Of a DNA stretch of 64,000 bases, positions 19,397 to 28,044 are shown piece by piece. The stretch is from NCBI RefSeq assembly GCF_005938105.1, contig NZ_VCPE01000013.1, forward strand, positions 109,230 through 173,229, given 5' to 3'. The translations under genes and the position numbers were made by a program. The DNA comes from Brucella haematophila (GTDB lineage: Bacteria; Pseudomonadota; Alphaproteobacteria; Rhizobiales; Rhizobiaceae). The notes beneath the pieces were generated by a model. It saw only the letters and a program-made list of their open reading frames with translations, did no database searches and was not told the origin of the DNA. The stretch's first letter is position 1. Each line of letters begins with the position of its first letter.

Positions 19397-20416
19397 ATGG
19401 GCGAAAAGATCAACCAGCGCATCGTGCTCGCATCCCGTCCCGACGGACGCCCCACAGCGGAAAACTTCCGGCTCGAAGAAGCGGCAGTTCCGAGCGCGGG
19501 CGAAGGCGAAGTGCTTCTGAAGCTGCGTTATCTTTCGCTCGACCCCTATATGCGCGGCCGCATGAGCGCCGCCAAATCCTATGCCGCTCCGGTGGAGATC
19601 GGTTCCGTCATGGAAGGCGGCACGGTGGGCGAAGTGGTGGAAAGCCAAAGCGCGGGCTTCGCGCCGGGCGACTTCGTACTGTCCCATTCCGGCTGGCAAA
19701 GCTATGCGTTGGCGAATGCTTCAACCTTACGCAAGCTTGATCCTGAGCAAGCGCCGCTGACCACGGCGCTTGGCGTTCTCGGCATGCCGGGCTTCACCGC
19801 CTATTCCGGCCTCTTGACCATCGGCCAGCCCAAGGAAGGCGAAACCGTTGTCGTTGCGGCGGCTACCGGTCCCGTTGGTTCTGCTGTCGGTCAGATCGCC
19901 AAGCTGAAGGGCGCACGGGCGGTCGGCATTGCGGGCGGCGCGGACAAGTGCAAGGCGCTGATTGACGAATTCGGTTTCGACGTTGCCGTTGACCATCACA
20001 GCCCGAACTTCGCCCAGGAACTGGCGATTGCATGCCCGAATGGTATCGACGTCTATTTCGAGAATGTCGGCGGCAAGGTTTTCGCAGCGGTCTTCCCGTT
20101 GCTGAATCCTTTTGCCCGCGTGCCGGTTTGCGGGCTCATCGCGCAATATAACCAGAGCGGTCCATTTGACGGTCCCGACCGCCTGCCGGTGCTGATGCGC
20201 GATATCCTGTCGAAGAGCCTGACCATCCGCGGCTTCATCCAGCGCGACTTTGCCGACCAGCGCCCCGCCTTCTATCACGATATGGCGAAATGGATCGCCG
20301 ATGGACAAATTCGCTATCGCGAAGACATTGTGGAAGGGCTCGAAAACGCACCGAAAGCCTTTATTTCGATGCTTGAAGGCGGCAATTTCGGCAAGCTCGT
20401 CGTAAAGCTCTCATAG
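19397..20416 (+). CDS. NADP-dependent oxidoreductase (MDR, prostaglandin/curcumin reductase type)
   Basis: A 339-residue zinc-independent medium-chain dehydrogenase/reductase of the leukotriene B4 dehydrogenase/CurA group, reducing alpha,beta-unsaturated ketones with NADPH. Visible features are LSLDPYMRGRMS (residues about 49-60), the nucleotide-binding region VVAAATGPVGSAVGQIAKLKG (about 152-172, quoted in part), FENVGG and CGLIAQYN. It has no zinc-binding cysteines. RBS AGGAG precedes 19397. The substrate is not predictable. Confidence 0.88.
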   Translation: MGEKINQRIVLASRPDGRPTAENFRLEEAAVPSAGEGEVLLKLRYLSLDPYMRGRMSAAKSYAAPVEIGSVMEGGTVGEVVESQSAGFAPGDFVLSHSGWQSYALANASTLRKLDPEQAPLTTALGVLGMPGFTAYSGLLTIGQPKEGETVVVAAATGPVGSAVGQIAKLKGARAVGIAGGADKCKALIDEFGFDVAVDHHSPNFAQELAIACPNGIDVYFENVGGKVFAAVFPLLNPFARVPVCGLIAQYNQSGPFDGPDRLPVLMRDILSKSLTIRGFIQRDFADQRPAFYHDMAKWIADGQIRYREDIVEGLENAPKAFISMLEGGNFGKLVVKLS

Positions 20417-20502
20417 AATGCAACTATTCCGCTTGCAGAACCACGTTGCAAGCATGATGCTACGCCGGGTTTTGCGAGTCACTTCGGCGAGGCAGACAGA
20501 TC

Positions 20503-20787
20503 ATGGGTGAACGCCAGCAGGCTGGCATAGGCGAGGATGCCGGCGGTCCGGGACGCGAGCGCCAGGAAGAAGCGCGCCGTATTCTGGATCGGCTGGACCG
20601 CGAACAAACCGGGGCGGACGGCCTCGTCCGTCGCGGTTTTGCCCGCACAGCCAATCACCTTGCTGCCGGGGACACACCGGAAAACGACCATATCGAAATC
20701 TGGGCCACCCGCATCGGACGAACCCTCGGCCTTCTCATCACGCTGGCGATCATCGTCTGGCTCGTCTTTTATCTCATGCAAAGCTAG
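20503..20787 (+). CDS. Small C-terminally anchored membrane protein, unknown function
   Basis: A 94-residue protein with a charged, Arg/Glu-rich N-terminal two thirds and one hydrophobic span near the end (LGLLITLAIIVWLVFYLM, about residues 75-92). This gives a tail-anchored topology with the N-terminus in the cytosol. It ends 7 bp before pdxY, so the two are likely cotranscribed. GAGG at about nine bases supports the start. I recognise no family. The pairing with pdxY may be conserved in relatives but cannot be tested here. Confidence 0.72.
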   Translation: MGERQQAGIGEDAGGPGRERQEEARRILDRLDREQTGADGLVRRGFARTANHLAAGDTPENDHIEIWATRIGRTLGLLITLAIIVWLVFYLMQS

Positions 20788-20794
20788 GTCTAAC

Positions 20795-21679
20795 ATGACG
20801 CTTTCTGCGCCTTCGGACGCGACAACCGTTATTGTCATTTCAAGCCATGTCGTGCGCGGTTCGGTGGGCAACCGAGCCGCTGTCTTCGCATTGGAAACAC
20901 TGGGGTTTCCAGTCTGGGCCGTGCCAACCGTGGTCCTGCCCTGGCATCCCGGCCATGGCCCTGCCGGGCGCATCGTGCCGCCGCCGGAAGAGTTTCTGCG
21001 CCTGATGCAGGATCTTCAGCGTGCTCCATGGCTTGGTGAAGTCGGCGCAATCCTGACCGGCTATCTTGGCCACCCGGAACAGGCGGCAGCCGTTGCCGAG
21101 CTGGTCAAGGGCGTCAAGGCCCAAAACCCGAACGCCGTCTATCTCTGCGATCCGGTGATTGGTGACGAGAAAGGCCTCTATGTGCCGGAGGCAACCGCTA
21201 TCGGCATCCGCGACAAGCTCATGCCGCTTGCCGATATAGCAACACCCAACCGGTTCGAACTGTCCTGGCTGACCGGCGTGCCACTGGAAGACAACAAATC
21301 GCTGATGGAAGCTGCACTGGACGCCGGACCGGCCACCATGCTGGTTACTTCCGCCTTCCCGCTGATGGCGGGCAGTATCGGCAATATATTGCTGACGCCG
21401 ACCATGGCGCTGATGGCCGAGCACCGCCGTGTGGATGGTCCGACCAACGGACTTGGTGATCTGACTTCGGCTGTGTTTCTCGCACGCCGCCTTTCCGGGC
21501 AGTCGGAAGAAAAGACCTTGCAGAGCACCACGGCTGCCGTATTCGAGATCATGGCGCGGTCGGCAAAACGCGGCGCCGATGAGCTGATGCTGGAAGCTGA
21601 CGCCTCCAGCCTTGCCACGCCCATGGCCATGGTGCAGACGCGACGCCTTGTGCACCCAACCAAGGGATTGCGCGCTTGA
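20795..21679 (+). CDS. pdxY: Pyridoxal kinase
   Basis: Phosphorylates pyridoxal (and related vitamers) to PLP in the B6 salvage pathway. The 294-residue ribokinase-fold protein has VISSHVVRGSVGNRAA at residues about 13-28, DPVIGDEKGLYV, TPNRFELSWLTG, and the anion hole/catalytic Asp in GPTNGLGDLTSA (about 212-224). The in-frame upstream start at 20537 overlaps the small membrane gene and encodes a non-homologous leader, so 20795 is chosen. It ends overlapping the next gene by 4 bp. Confidence 0.93.
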   Translation: MTLSAPSDATTVIVISSHVVRGSVGNRAAVFALETLGFPVWAVPTVVLPWHPGHGPAGRIVPPPEEFLRLMQDLQRAPWLGEVGAILTGYLGHPEQAAAVAELVKGVKAQNPNAVYLCDPVIGDEKGLYVPEATAIGIRDKLMPLADIATPNRFELSWLTGVPLEDNKSLMEAALDAGPATMLVTSAFPLMAGSIGNILLTPTMALMAEHRRVDGPTNGLGDLTSAVFLARRLSGQSEEKTLQSTTAAVFEIMARSAKRGADELMLEADASSLATPMAMVQTRRLVHPTKGLRA

Positions 21680-22410
21680 CGCGTGAAGCGACGCCCGTTG
21701 CTGGCGTCGATGGCTGCCCCGGCGGCTGGATCGCTGTATCAGGTGAAGGCAGCAGCATGCGTGCCGACGTCTTCCGTAGCTTTGCCGCATTGATTGCAGC
21801 GCTGCCGGACAATGCCACCATCGCGGTCGACATGCCGATCGGGCTGCCCGAAACAGGCACACGGGCAGCCGAACGCGCAGCGCGGGTGCATCTTGGTGCC
21901 AGACAGTCGAGCCTCTTTTCCATTCCGCCACGCGAAGCCGTTTATGCCGAAGACTATCGCGAAAGCTGCGCGCGTTCGCTGGAGCGGTCCGATCCGCCAC
22001 GCAAGGTTTCCCGGCAGGCTTTCGGGCTGTTCCCGAAAATCCGCGAACTAGACACGGTTCTGCGCAGCGAGCCAGAATTGCGCGAGCGTGTAATCGAATC
22101 TCACCCCGAACTCGCCTTCGCCATGCTGAACGGCGGGCCCAGTGGTCCCAGCGCCATGACGCTGCCCAAGAAAATTAAAGGCCTTGTCAATCCGGAAGGC
22201 ATGGCGGAACGCCAAGCCTTGCTGATACGTCGCGGCCTGCCGGAAAATTTTGTCAGTCTGCGCGCTCCGCGAGGCGCGAAAGATGATGACTTTCTCGACG
22301 CCTGCGCCATGTTTCTCGTGGCCAGACGTTATACGCACGGCAAAGCCCGAGCACATCCTGCCCATGCCGAGCATGATGCACACGGTCTGCGAATGACGAT
22401 ATGGGCCTGA
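21676..22410 (+). CDS. DUF429 family protein (predicted RNase H-like nuclease)
   Basis: A 244-residue protein of DUF429, predicted to share the RNase H fold. AGVDGCPGGWIAV at about residues 8-20 and AVDMPIGLPE at about 52-61 hold the acidic residues expected in the active site. SIPPREAVYA, ESHPELAFAMLNG and DDDFLDACA follow. The TTG start at 21676 overlaps the pdxY stop (TTGA), indicating translational coupling. The role and substrate are unknown. Confidence 0.83.
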   Translation: MTREATPVAGVDGCPGGWIAVSGEGSSMRADVFRSFAALIAALPDNATIAVDMPIGLPETGTRAAERAARVHLGARQSSLFSIPPREAVYAEDYRESCARSLERSDPPRKVSRQAFGLFPKIRELDTVLRSEPELRERVIESHPELAFAMLNGGPSGPSAMTLPKKIKGLVNPEGMAERQALLIRRGLPENFVSLRAPRGAKDDDFLDACAMFLVARRYTHGKARAHPAHAEHDAHGLRMTIWA

Positions 22411-22454
22411 TCATTTTGATTGATCTCGGTTTTCGATAAGGATATTGGAACGCC

Positions 22455-23111
22455 ATGGCTGATCTTCCGGACACACTCCTCTCGGGTTACAAAACCTTCA
22501 TGACGGAGCATTTCGCACGGGAAACCGCGCGCTATCGCGAACTGGCGGAAAAAGGACAATCACCGGAAACTCTGGTTATTGCCTGCTGCGATTCCCGTGC
22601 TGCTCCCGAAACAATCTTCAACTCTGCGCCCGGCGAAATCTTCGTCCTGCGCAATGTTGCCAATCTCATCCCCCCCTACGAGCCCGATGGCGAGTTTCAT
22701 GCGGCATCGGCTGCGCTGGAATTTGCCGTGCAAAGCCTCAAGGTGAAGCATATCGTGGTCATGGGCCATGGACGATGCGGCGGCATCAAGGCTGCGCTCG
22801 ATACGGAAAGCGCGCCTCTGTCGCCCGGTGATTTCATCGGCAAATGGATGAGCCTGATTGCGCCAGCGGCTGAAGCCGTCGGCGGCAACAGCCTGATGAC
22901 GCCGACCGAGCGCCAGACAGCGCTGGAGCGCATTTCGATCCGCTATTCGCTGAATAATCTGCGCACCTTCCCTTGCGTCGATATTCTGGAAAAGAAGGGT
23001 AAGCTCAGCCTGCATGGCGCGTGGTTCGATATTTCGACCGGCGAGCTTTGGGTGATGGATCACCAGACGGGCGACTTCAAACGCCCTGAAGCTGGCGAGC
23101 CCATTTTGTAA
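22455..23111 (+). CDS. Beta-class carbonic anhydrase
   Basis: Zinc enzyme interconverting CO2 and bicarbonate. The 218-residue length is usual. The zinc ligands are the Cys of CCDSRA (about residues 44-49, with the Asp-Arg dyad) and His and Cys of MGHGRCGG (about 103-110). There is no signal peptide, so it is cytosolic. It is separated by 44 bp from the DUF429 gene and probably ends the pdxY-DUF429 transcript. A bidirectional terminator follows. Confidence 0.93.
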   Translation: MADLPDTLLSGYKTFMTEHFARETARYRELAEKGQSPETLVIACCDSRAAPETIFNSAPGEIFVLRNVANLIPPYEPDGEFHAASAALEFAVQSLKVKHIVVMGHGRCGGIKAALDTESAPLSPGDFIGKWMSLIAPAAEAVGGNSLMTPTERQTALERISIRYSLNNLRTFPCVDILEKKGKLSLHGAWFDISTGELWVMDHQTGDFKRPEAGEPIL

Positions 23112-23129
23112 TTCTTGCCAGACGGCAAT

Positions 23130-23159
23130 AAAAAGCCCCGGTTTGACCGGGGCTTTTTT
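23130..23159. terminator. Bidirectional terminator between carbonic anhydrase and transglycosylase genes
   Basis: AAAAAGCCCCGG/CCGGGGCTTTTT, a 12-bp stem with a 5-nt loop. It has a T-tract in both directions and sits between convergent genes. Confidence 0.9.
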
Positions 23160-23204
23160 AGTTCCAGAACATACGGAGCGCTTCAGCAGCGCTCCATATG
23201 CCCT

Positions 23205-24026
23205 TTAGTTCCCGTCGATAGCCTTGCCCATGACGGCGATAGCACGCTGGTAAACCTGCGCTGCATTCCAGCCCTGGATCGCGCCGTAATTCGGCTCGCC
23301 CGGCTGGTAGCCAGCGCCGCGGCTCCAGCCGTGACCGACCAGGAAGTTGGCGGTCGAGTGAAGAGCGTCCGCCTTGTTCTTCAGGTCGAAATGGGCGCTG
23401 CCCGAACCGCTGACGCCGTATTTCAGGACGTTAGCCGGCATGAACTGGGTCTGGCCAACTTCACCATGCATGGCGCCGACAGCCTGCGGGCTGAGATCGC
23501 CCTGATCGACGAGCTTGAGAGCAGCATAGAGCTGTTCGGTGAAATAGTCGGTACGACGGCAGTCATAAGCCAGCGTTGCAACGGCTGAAACCGTGTGCTG
23601 CTTGCCCAGATAGTTGCCAAAGCCGGTTTCCATGCCCCAGATCGCGATCAGCGGACCGGCAGGAACGCCATAGCGCTTTTCAATATTGGCGAAGAGAGCT
23701 GCATTCTGCGCCTTCATGGCCTTGCCGCGCTTGATGATCGTATCCGCGCCGCGCTTCTTCATGAAGTCTTCGAAGGAGAGTTTGAAGCTCTTCTGGTTGC
23801 GATCGGCATTGATGGTAGCCTGCGCATATTTGGTGCTGGCCAGCGCGCTGAGGCCGGCCTTGCCAACACCGCGCGATGGCGCTTCCTTCAGGGTCTGCTG
23901 CAGCCACGCATTGTAACCCGCAGCATTATTGCCGCATTGTGCGGCTTCCGCCGCACCTGCACCCGCAAACATGCCCGCTGCAAGAACTGTCGCCGCCCAA
24001 ATCCGGCCCTTGGCAGTCAACGCCAT
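23205..24026 (-). CDS. Lytic murein transglycosylase (MltB/SLT_2 type)
   Basis: Periplasmic enzyme cleaving peptidoglycan glycan strands to 1,6-anhydro ends. The 273-residue protein has a signal peptide (about residues 1-28, ending AGAAEAAQ). Cys at about 31 is not in a convincing lipobox. The SLT_2 domain contains AIWGMETGFGNYLG with the catalytic Glu at about 133, and GQTQFMPANVLKYG. The C-terminal part GWSRGAGYQPGEPNYGAIQGW is abbreviated here to its WSRGAGYQPGE core. The start follows AAGGAG. It is monocistronic. Confidence 0.9.
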   Translation of the reverse strand: MALTAKGRIWAATVLAAGMFAGAGAAEAAQCGNNAAGYNAWLQQTLKEAPSRGVGKAGLSALASTKYAQATINADRNQKSFKLSFEDFMKKRGADTIIKRGKAMKAQNAALFANIEKRYGVPAGPLIAIWGMETGFGNYLGKQHTVSAVATLAYDCRRTDYFTEQLYAALKLVDQGDLSPQAVGAMHGEVGQTQFMPANVLKYGVSGSGSAHFDLKNKADALHSTANFLVGHGWSRGAGYQPGEPNYGAIQGWNAAQVYQRAIAVMGKAIDGN

Positions 24027-24404
24027 TCTTATCTCCTTAGTGAGTGATCTGCTGTGAACTGTCCGCGAAATTGATTCGCCTTATGCGGGAATTTGCCATT
24101 CCCACACTGTAATGTCATCGGCGGATATGCGCTAAATCGGGTGAAAGAACGGCAAAACGACCGAGTTTTGCTTGACATTCCGCGCTTCGAGTCCTAATCC
24201 ACCCCTCAATCTATCCGCGATCTTCAGAACGCGAGCCACCGACCGGGACCCATTATGGTATAAAGCGATCCCGGAGGTCCACATCCGACAGCGCGTTGCG
24301 CCCTCGGGTGCTGTACCGCTTTGGGTGCTTCTTGAACTGGCAGACACGCGGGACGATCTATCCCGGATAAGCCTCCCGCCTACTCCCGGATATAAGGAAA
24401 CGCG
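24027..24404. other. Intergenic region upstream of ffh
   Basis: 378 bp between the divergent transglycosylase gene and ffh. It must hold both promoters. I see no SRP RNA consensus, no tRNA and no convincing coding frame. Confidence 0.5.
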
Positions 24405-25976
24405 ATGTTTGAATCACTTCAGGAGCGTCTTGGCTCCATCCTGAACGGCCTCACCGGACGCGGCGCTCTCTCTGAAAGCGACGTGACGGCAGCGCTGCGC
24501 GAAGTGCGTCGTGCGCTCATCGAAGCCGACGTTTCGCTGGAAGTGGTTCGCTCCTTTACCGACCGCGTTCGTGAGAAGGCTGTCGGCGCTGAAATCCTGA
24601 AAAGCATCAAGCCCGGCCAGATGGTCGTTAAGATCGTCCATGACGAGCTTATCGAAATGCTCGGCACCGAAGGCGTCTCCATCGATCTGAATGCGCCAGC
24701 GCCAGTCGTCATCATGATGGTCGGCTTGCAGGGCTCGGGTAAGACGACCACCACCGGCAAGATCGCCAAGCGCCTGACCGAGCGCCAGCGCAAGAAAGTG
24801 CTGATGGCCTCGCTCGATACGCGCCGCCCGGCCGCGCAGGAGCAGCTTCGTCAGCTCGGCATCCAGACCAGTGTCGACACGTTGCCGATCATTGCCGGTC
24901 AGTCGCCGGTTGAAATCGCCAGGCGCGCCGTACAGGCCGCCAAGCTTGGCGCCCACGACGTCGTCATTCTCGACACCGCCGGTCGCACGCATATTGACGA
25001 GCCGCTGATGGTGGAAATGGCGGATATCCGCAAGGCCGCCAATCCGCATGAAATTCTGCTCGTCGCCGACAGCCTGACCGGTCAGGACGCCGTCAATCTG
25101 GCGCGCAATTTTGATGAACGCGTCGGCATCACCGGTATCGTTCTGACCCGTATGGACGGTGACGGTCGCGGCGGTGCAGCCCTTTCGATGCGCGCCATCA
25201 CCGGCAAGCCGATCAAGCTGATCGCCACCGGCGAAAAAATGGATGCGCTTGAGGAGTTCTATCCCAAGCGTATCGCCGACCGCATTCTCGGCATGGGCGA
25301 CATTGTTTCGCTCGTCGAAAAGGCTGCTGAAAACATCGACGCGGAAAAAGCCGCTGCGATGGCCAAGAAGATGCAGTCCGGCAAGTTCGATCTCAACGAT
25401 CTCGCCGACCAGCTGGGCCAGATGAAGAAGCTCGGCGGCATGGGCGGCATCATGGGCATGATGCCCGGCATGGGCAAGATGAAGGATCAGGTCGCGGCAG
25501 CCGGTCTCGATGATAAGGTGTTTGACCGCCAGCTCGCCATTATCGGTTCCATGACCAAGGCTGAGCGCGCCAATCCAGACCTGTTGAAGCACAGCCGCAA
25601 GCAGCGCATTGCCAAGGGTTCGGGCACCAACGCCGCCGACATCAACAAGCTTCTCAAGATGCACCGCCAGATGGCCGACATGATGAAAGTCATGGGCAAG
25701 GGCAAGGGCGGAATGATGAAGCAGATGATGGGCGGTCTTGCCAGCAAGATGGGCCTTGGCGGTCTGGGCGGCGGCATGGGCGGCCTCGGCGGCATGCCGG
25801 ATCTGTCGAAGATGGACCCGAAGCAGCTTGAAGCGCTTGCCAAGCAGGCGGAAGCAGCCGGTCTGACGAAAGGCGGCGGCCTGCCTGGACTTTCTGGCGG
25901 CGGTCTCCCCGGTTTGGGCGGACCCAAGCTTCCGGGTCTTGGTGGCGGCCTTCCAGGTCTGCCGAAGAAGAAGTGA
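24405..25976 (+). CDS. ffh: Signal recognition particle protein Ffh
   Basis: SRP54 GTPase that targets nascent membrane proteins to FtsY. N domain is at residues 1-90. The G domain has G1 GLQGSGKTTT (about 108-117), DTRRPAAQEQL, DTAGR, and a TRMDGDGRGG closing loop. The methionine-rich M domain (about 300-445) includes MGGIMGMMPGMGKMK. At 523 residues it is longer than most homologues (about 450-500) because of a C-terminal Gly/Leu/Pro tail built of GGLPGL-type repeats (about 485-520). RBS AAGGAA. First gene of ffh-chorismate mutase-rpsP. Confidence 0.97.
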   Translation: MFESLQERLGSILNGLTGRGALSESDVTAALREVRRALIEADVSLEVVRSFTDRVREKAVGAEILKSIKPGQMVVKIVHDELIEMLGTEGVSIDLNAPAPVVIMMVGLQGSGKTTTTGKIAKRLTERQRKKVLMASLDTRRPAAQEQLRQLGIQTSVDTLPIIAGQSPVEIARRAVQAAKLGAHDVVILDTAGRTHIDEPLMVEMADIRKAANPHEILLVADSLTGQDAVNLARNFDERVGITGIVLTRMDGDGRGGAALSMRAITGKPIKLIATGEKMDALEEFYPKRIADRILGMGDIVSLVEKAAENIDAEKAAAMAKKMQSGKFDLNDLADQLGQMKKLGGMGGIMGMMPGMGKMKDQVAAAGLDDKVFDRQLAIIGSMTKAERANPDLLKHSRKQRIAKGSGTNAADINKLLKMHRQMADMMKVMGKGKGGMMKQMMGGLASKMGLGGLGGGMGGLGGMPDLSKMDPKQLEALAKQAEAAGLTKGGGLPGLSGGGLPGLGGPKLPGLGGGLPGLPKKK

Positions 25977-25981
25977 GCATT

Positions 25982-26293
25982 ATGAGCGACGAACAGAACA
26001 CTGCACCCGCCGAACTTCTGTCACTGCGTGCCTCCATCGACAATATCGATGCGGCGCTGATCCATATGCTGGCCGAACGATTCCGCTGCACAAAGGCAGT
26101 GGGCGTACTGAAGGCCGAACGGGGCCTTGCCCCGGCTGACCCGGCTCGCGAAAAGCGTCAGGTCGAGCGTCTTCGCGCTCTGGCTGTCGATGCCCATCTC
26201 GACCCCGATTTCGCCGAAAAATTCCTGAACTTCATCGTGAAGGAAGTCATTCGGCATCATGAGCATGCCGCTGCCAATCACAGCGGAAAATAA
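25982..26293 (+). CDS. Chorismate mutase (AroQ class)
   Basis: Converts chorismate to prephenate, the first step towards Phe and Tyr. A 103-residue all-helical AroQ-type monofunctional mutase, with LRASIDNIDAALIHMLAERF (residues about 13-32), KAVGVLKAERG and a basic Arg/Lys set matching the active site. The ATG at 25982 is chosen. A GTG at 25973 overlapping the ffh stop is also in frame and would couple translation. Genes for this enzyme lie beside ffh in several Rhizobiales. Confidence 0.88.
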   Translation: MSDEQNTAPAELLSLRASIDNIDAALIHMLAERFRCTKAVGVLKAERGLAPADPAREKRQVERLRALAVDAHLDPDFAEKFLNFIVKEVIRHHEHAAANHSGK

Positions 26294-26382
26294 ATAGCCG
26301 ATAACGGCTCGATCCATTGCCCCGACGGGCAGAACTACCGATAGCCCGTCAGGGCCAAACAATTGTCTAAAGGAAAGAAAAA

Positions 26383-26790
26383 ATGTCCCTCAAGATTCGT
26401 CTCGCCCGCGCTGGCTCCAAGAAGCGTCCTTACTACCACGTCGTCGTTGCCGACGTCCGCAGCCCGCGCGACGGCCGTTTCATCGAAACCGTTGGCGCAT
26501 GGAACCCGATGCTGGCCAAGGACGCTGAACGCGTAAAGCTCGACGCCGACCGCATCCAGCATTGGATCGCTCAGGGCGCACAGCCGACCGATCGCGTTCT
26601 GCGTTTCCTCGACCAGGCTGGCATTGCCAAGCGTCCTGCTCGCAGCAACCCGACCAAGGGTGAGCCAGGCAAGAAGGCTCAGGAGCGTATCGCTCTGGCC
26701 AAGCAGGCTGAAGAAGAAGCTGCTGCCAAGGCTGCAGAAGCCGCTGCTGCTGCCGCTGCTCCGGCTGAAGAAGCTGCTGCAAGCGAATAA
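26383..26790 (+). CDS. rpsP: 30S ribosomal protein S16
   Basis: Small-subunit protein with a core of about 80 residues ([20 protein letters not shown]..., [13 protein letters not shown]). Total length is 135 residues because of an alphaproteobacterial C-terminal extension, here Lys/Gln/Glu then Ala-rich ([18 protein letters not shown]). RBS AAGGAAAG. In most relatives rpsP is followed by rimM and trmD. Here a terminator and a convergent MarR-GNAT gene follow, so that linkage is broken. Confidence 0.97.
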   Translation: MSLKIRLARAGSKKRPYYHVVVADVRSPRDGRFIETVGAWNPMLAKDAERVKLDADRIQHWIAQGAQPTDRVLRFLDQAGIAKRPARSNPTKGEPGKKAQERIALAKQAEEEAAAKAAEAAAAAAAPAEEAAASE

Positions 26791-26814
26791 TCTTTCGCGC
26801 AGTTTGCGTTTTGA

Positions 26815-26846
26815 GAAAGCGGCGGAGCAATCCGCCGCTTTTCTTT
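26815..26846. terminator. Terminator between rpsP and the convergent MarR-GNAT gene
   Basis: AAAGCGGCGGA/TCCGCCGCTTT stem (11 bp, 4-nt loop) then TTCTTTT in the plus direction. It also touches the stop of the convergent gene. Confidence 0.85.
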
Positions 26847-27823
26847 TATGCGCTGGCCTTCATTTGTCCGGGAAGACTTGCCGCGAGGTCCAGTTCCCAT
26901 GTCTGGCCAATCAGATCGACACCGAAGGAATGGTGCGGTGCTTCATCGACAAGCTTGAATCCGGCGCGCTCATAAAGACGCCGTGCAGCCGTTAGAACAC
27001 TATTCGTCCAGAGTGTGAGGCGCTCATCGCCGACAGCCCGTGCGCGCTCGATGCAGGCATTGACGAGTTTCGCTCCGACACCCGCACCCCTCGCATCCGG
27101 CTCGACATAGAGCAGACGCAGTTTGCCAAGCCTGGGCTGGTCGCCCTTGACCAGAAAGACCGAGCCGACGATGCGACCGTCGATTTCCGCAACCCATGCT
27201 GCATCATGGGCGGGGTCGAAATTCTGCGTGAAATCGGCAAGAATGCGGGCGACGAGCGCTTCGTAATCATTATTCCAGCCATATTCTCCGGTGTAGAGAA
27301 CGGCTTGGCGATGAATGATCCAGCCGAGATCACCGGCTTTGAGATCACGCAAAAGCACCTGCCCCGTTTGACCTTCGTCAAAAACGCGCATGATCGCACC
27401 GGTTGCCGTCAGCAGATCGCGGCGGCGGTCGGGATTTAAACCATCGAGAAGTTCGCCCACGGCCTCGCAGGTATTGCGCTCCAGAGCGCTGAATGTCTTG
27501 CCGCCAGTTTCGGTCAGCAAAATGGGGCGGCTGCGACCGCCTTCCGGATGCGGCTCCGTCTCAATCAGGCCGCGCTCGGTGAAGCGCTTCAATGTCCTGC
27601 TGAGCTGGCCGCGATCAAGTCCGAGCGCTCGCATGATATCCGCCGCCGTCGGCGCGGAACGATGTGCGATTTCGTAAAGAATACGCGCCTCGGTCAAGGT
27701 GAACGGGCTTTTGTCGAGATGCGCGTTCAACAGGCCAAGGCGGCGCGTATAGACACGATTGAAAGCGCGCAATGCGCCAATATCATCCCGGTTTTCCGGT
27801 TTCGTCATCGCTTCATACGCCAT
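26846..27823 (-). CDS. Fused MarR-type regulator and GNAT N-acetyltransferase
   Basis: A 325-residue bifunctional protein. Residues about 12-150 form a MarR winged helix (LTEARILYEIAH, ADIMRALGLDRGQLSRTLKR, and a wing with EGGRSRPILLT). Residues about 165-315 form a GNAT acetyltransferase whose acetyl-CoA loop is VEPDARGAGVGAKL. The start at 27823 follows GGGAGG. The TTG at 27913 would translate through the operator and is rejected. This fusion class is known, but its acetylation substrates are not. The upstream palindromes at 27841-27892 suggest autoregulation. Confidence 0.88.
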   Translation of the reverse strand: MAYEAMTKPENRDDIGALRAFNRVYTRRLGLLNAHLDKSPFTLTEARILYEIAHRSAPTAADIMRALGLDRGQLSRTLKRFTERGLIETEPHPEGGRSRPILLTETGGKTFSALERNTCEAVGELLDGLNPDRRRDLLTATGAIMRVFDEGQTGQVLLRDLKAGDLGWIIHRQAVLYTGEYGWNNDYEALVARILADFTQNFDPAHDAAWVAEIDGRIVGSVFLVKGDQPRLGKLRLLYVEPDARGAGVGAKLVNACIERARAVGDERLTLWTNSVLTAARRLYERAGFKLVDEAPHHSFGVDLIGQTWELDLAASLPGQMKASA

Positions 27824-27840
27824 GGCGCGGCGCCTCCCTA

Positions 27841-27892
27841 TGTTGACTCTATCAATATCTAAAGTGTTGACTAAGTCAACATAGAGTTGACA
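27841..27892 (-). promoter_or_regulatory. Palindromic operator cluster of the MarR-GNAT gene
   Basis: TGTTGACTAAGTCAACA at 27865-27881 is a palindrome with perfect 8-base arms. Extra half sites TGTTGACT (27841-27848) and AGTTGACA (27885-27892) flank it. The reverse-strand TTGACT inside the palindrome could serve as a -35 element, so binding would block transcription. Operator spacing and symmetry fit MarR dimers; assignment is inference. Confidence 0.65.
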
Positions 27893-28044
27893 TGCATGGC
27901 ATACTCTCACCAAACGGACTGGACGAGGCGCGAAATTACGCTATCTTATTGATTTGACGGCTCGCATTTGCGTGATTGCGAATATTCGGGCTACGACATC
28001 CGTGTTCGGGCGCTTGGCAAAGCGTCCTTTTTCAGGAGAAACCC

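Noticed and set aside
24172-24404. Possible SRP RNA (ffs) upstream of ffh
   Set aside because: The conserved GGAAGGAAGCAGC-type SRP RNA core was not found on either strand; only a leader is seen.
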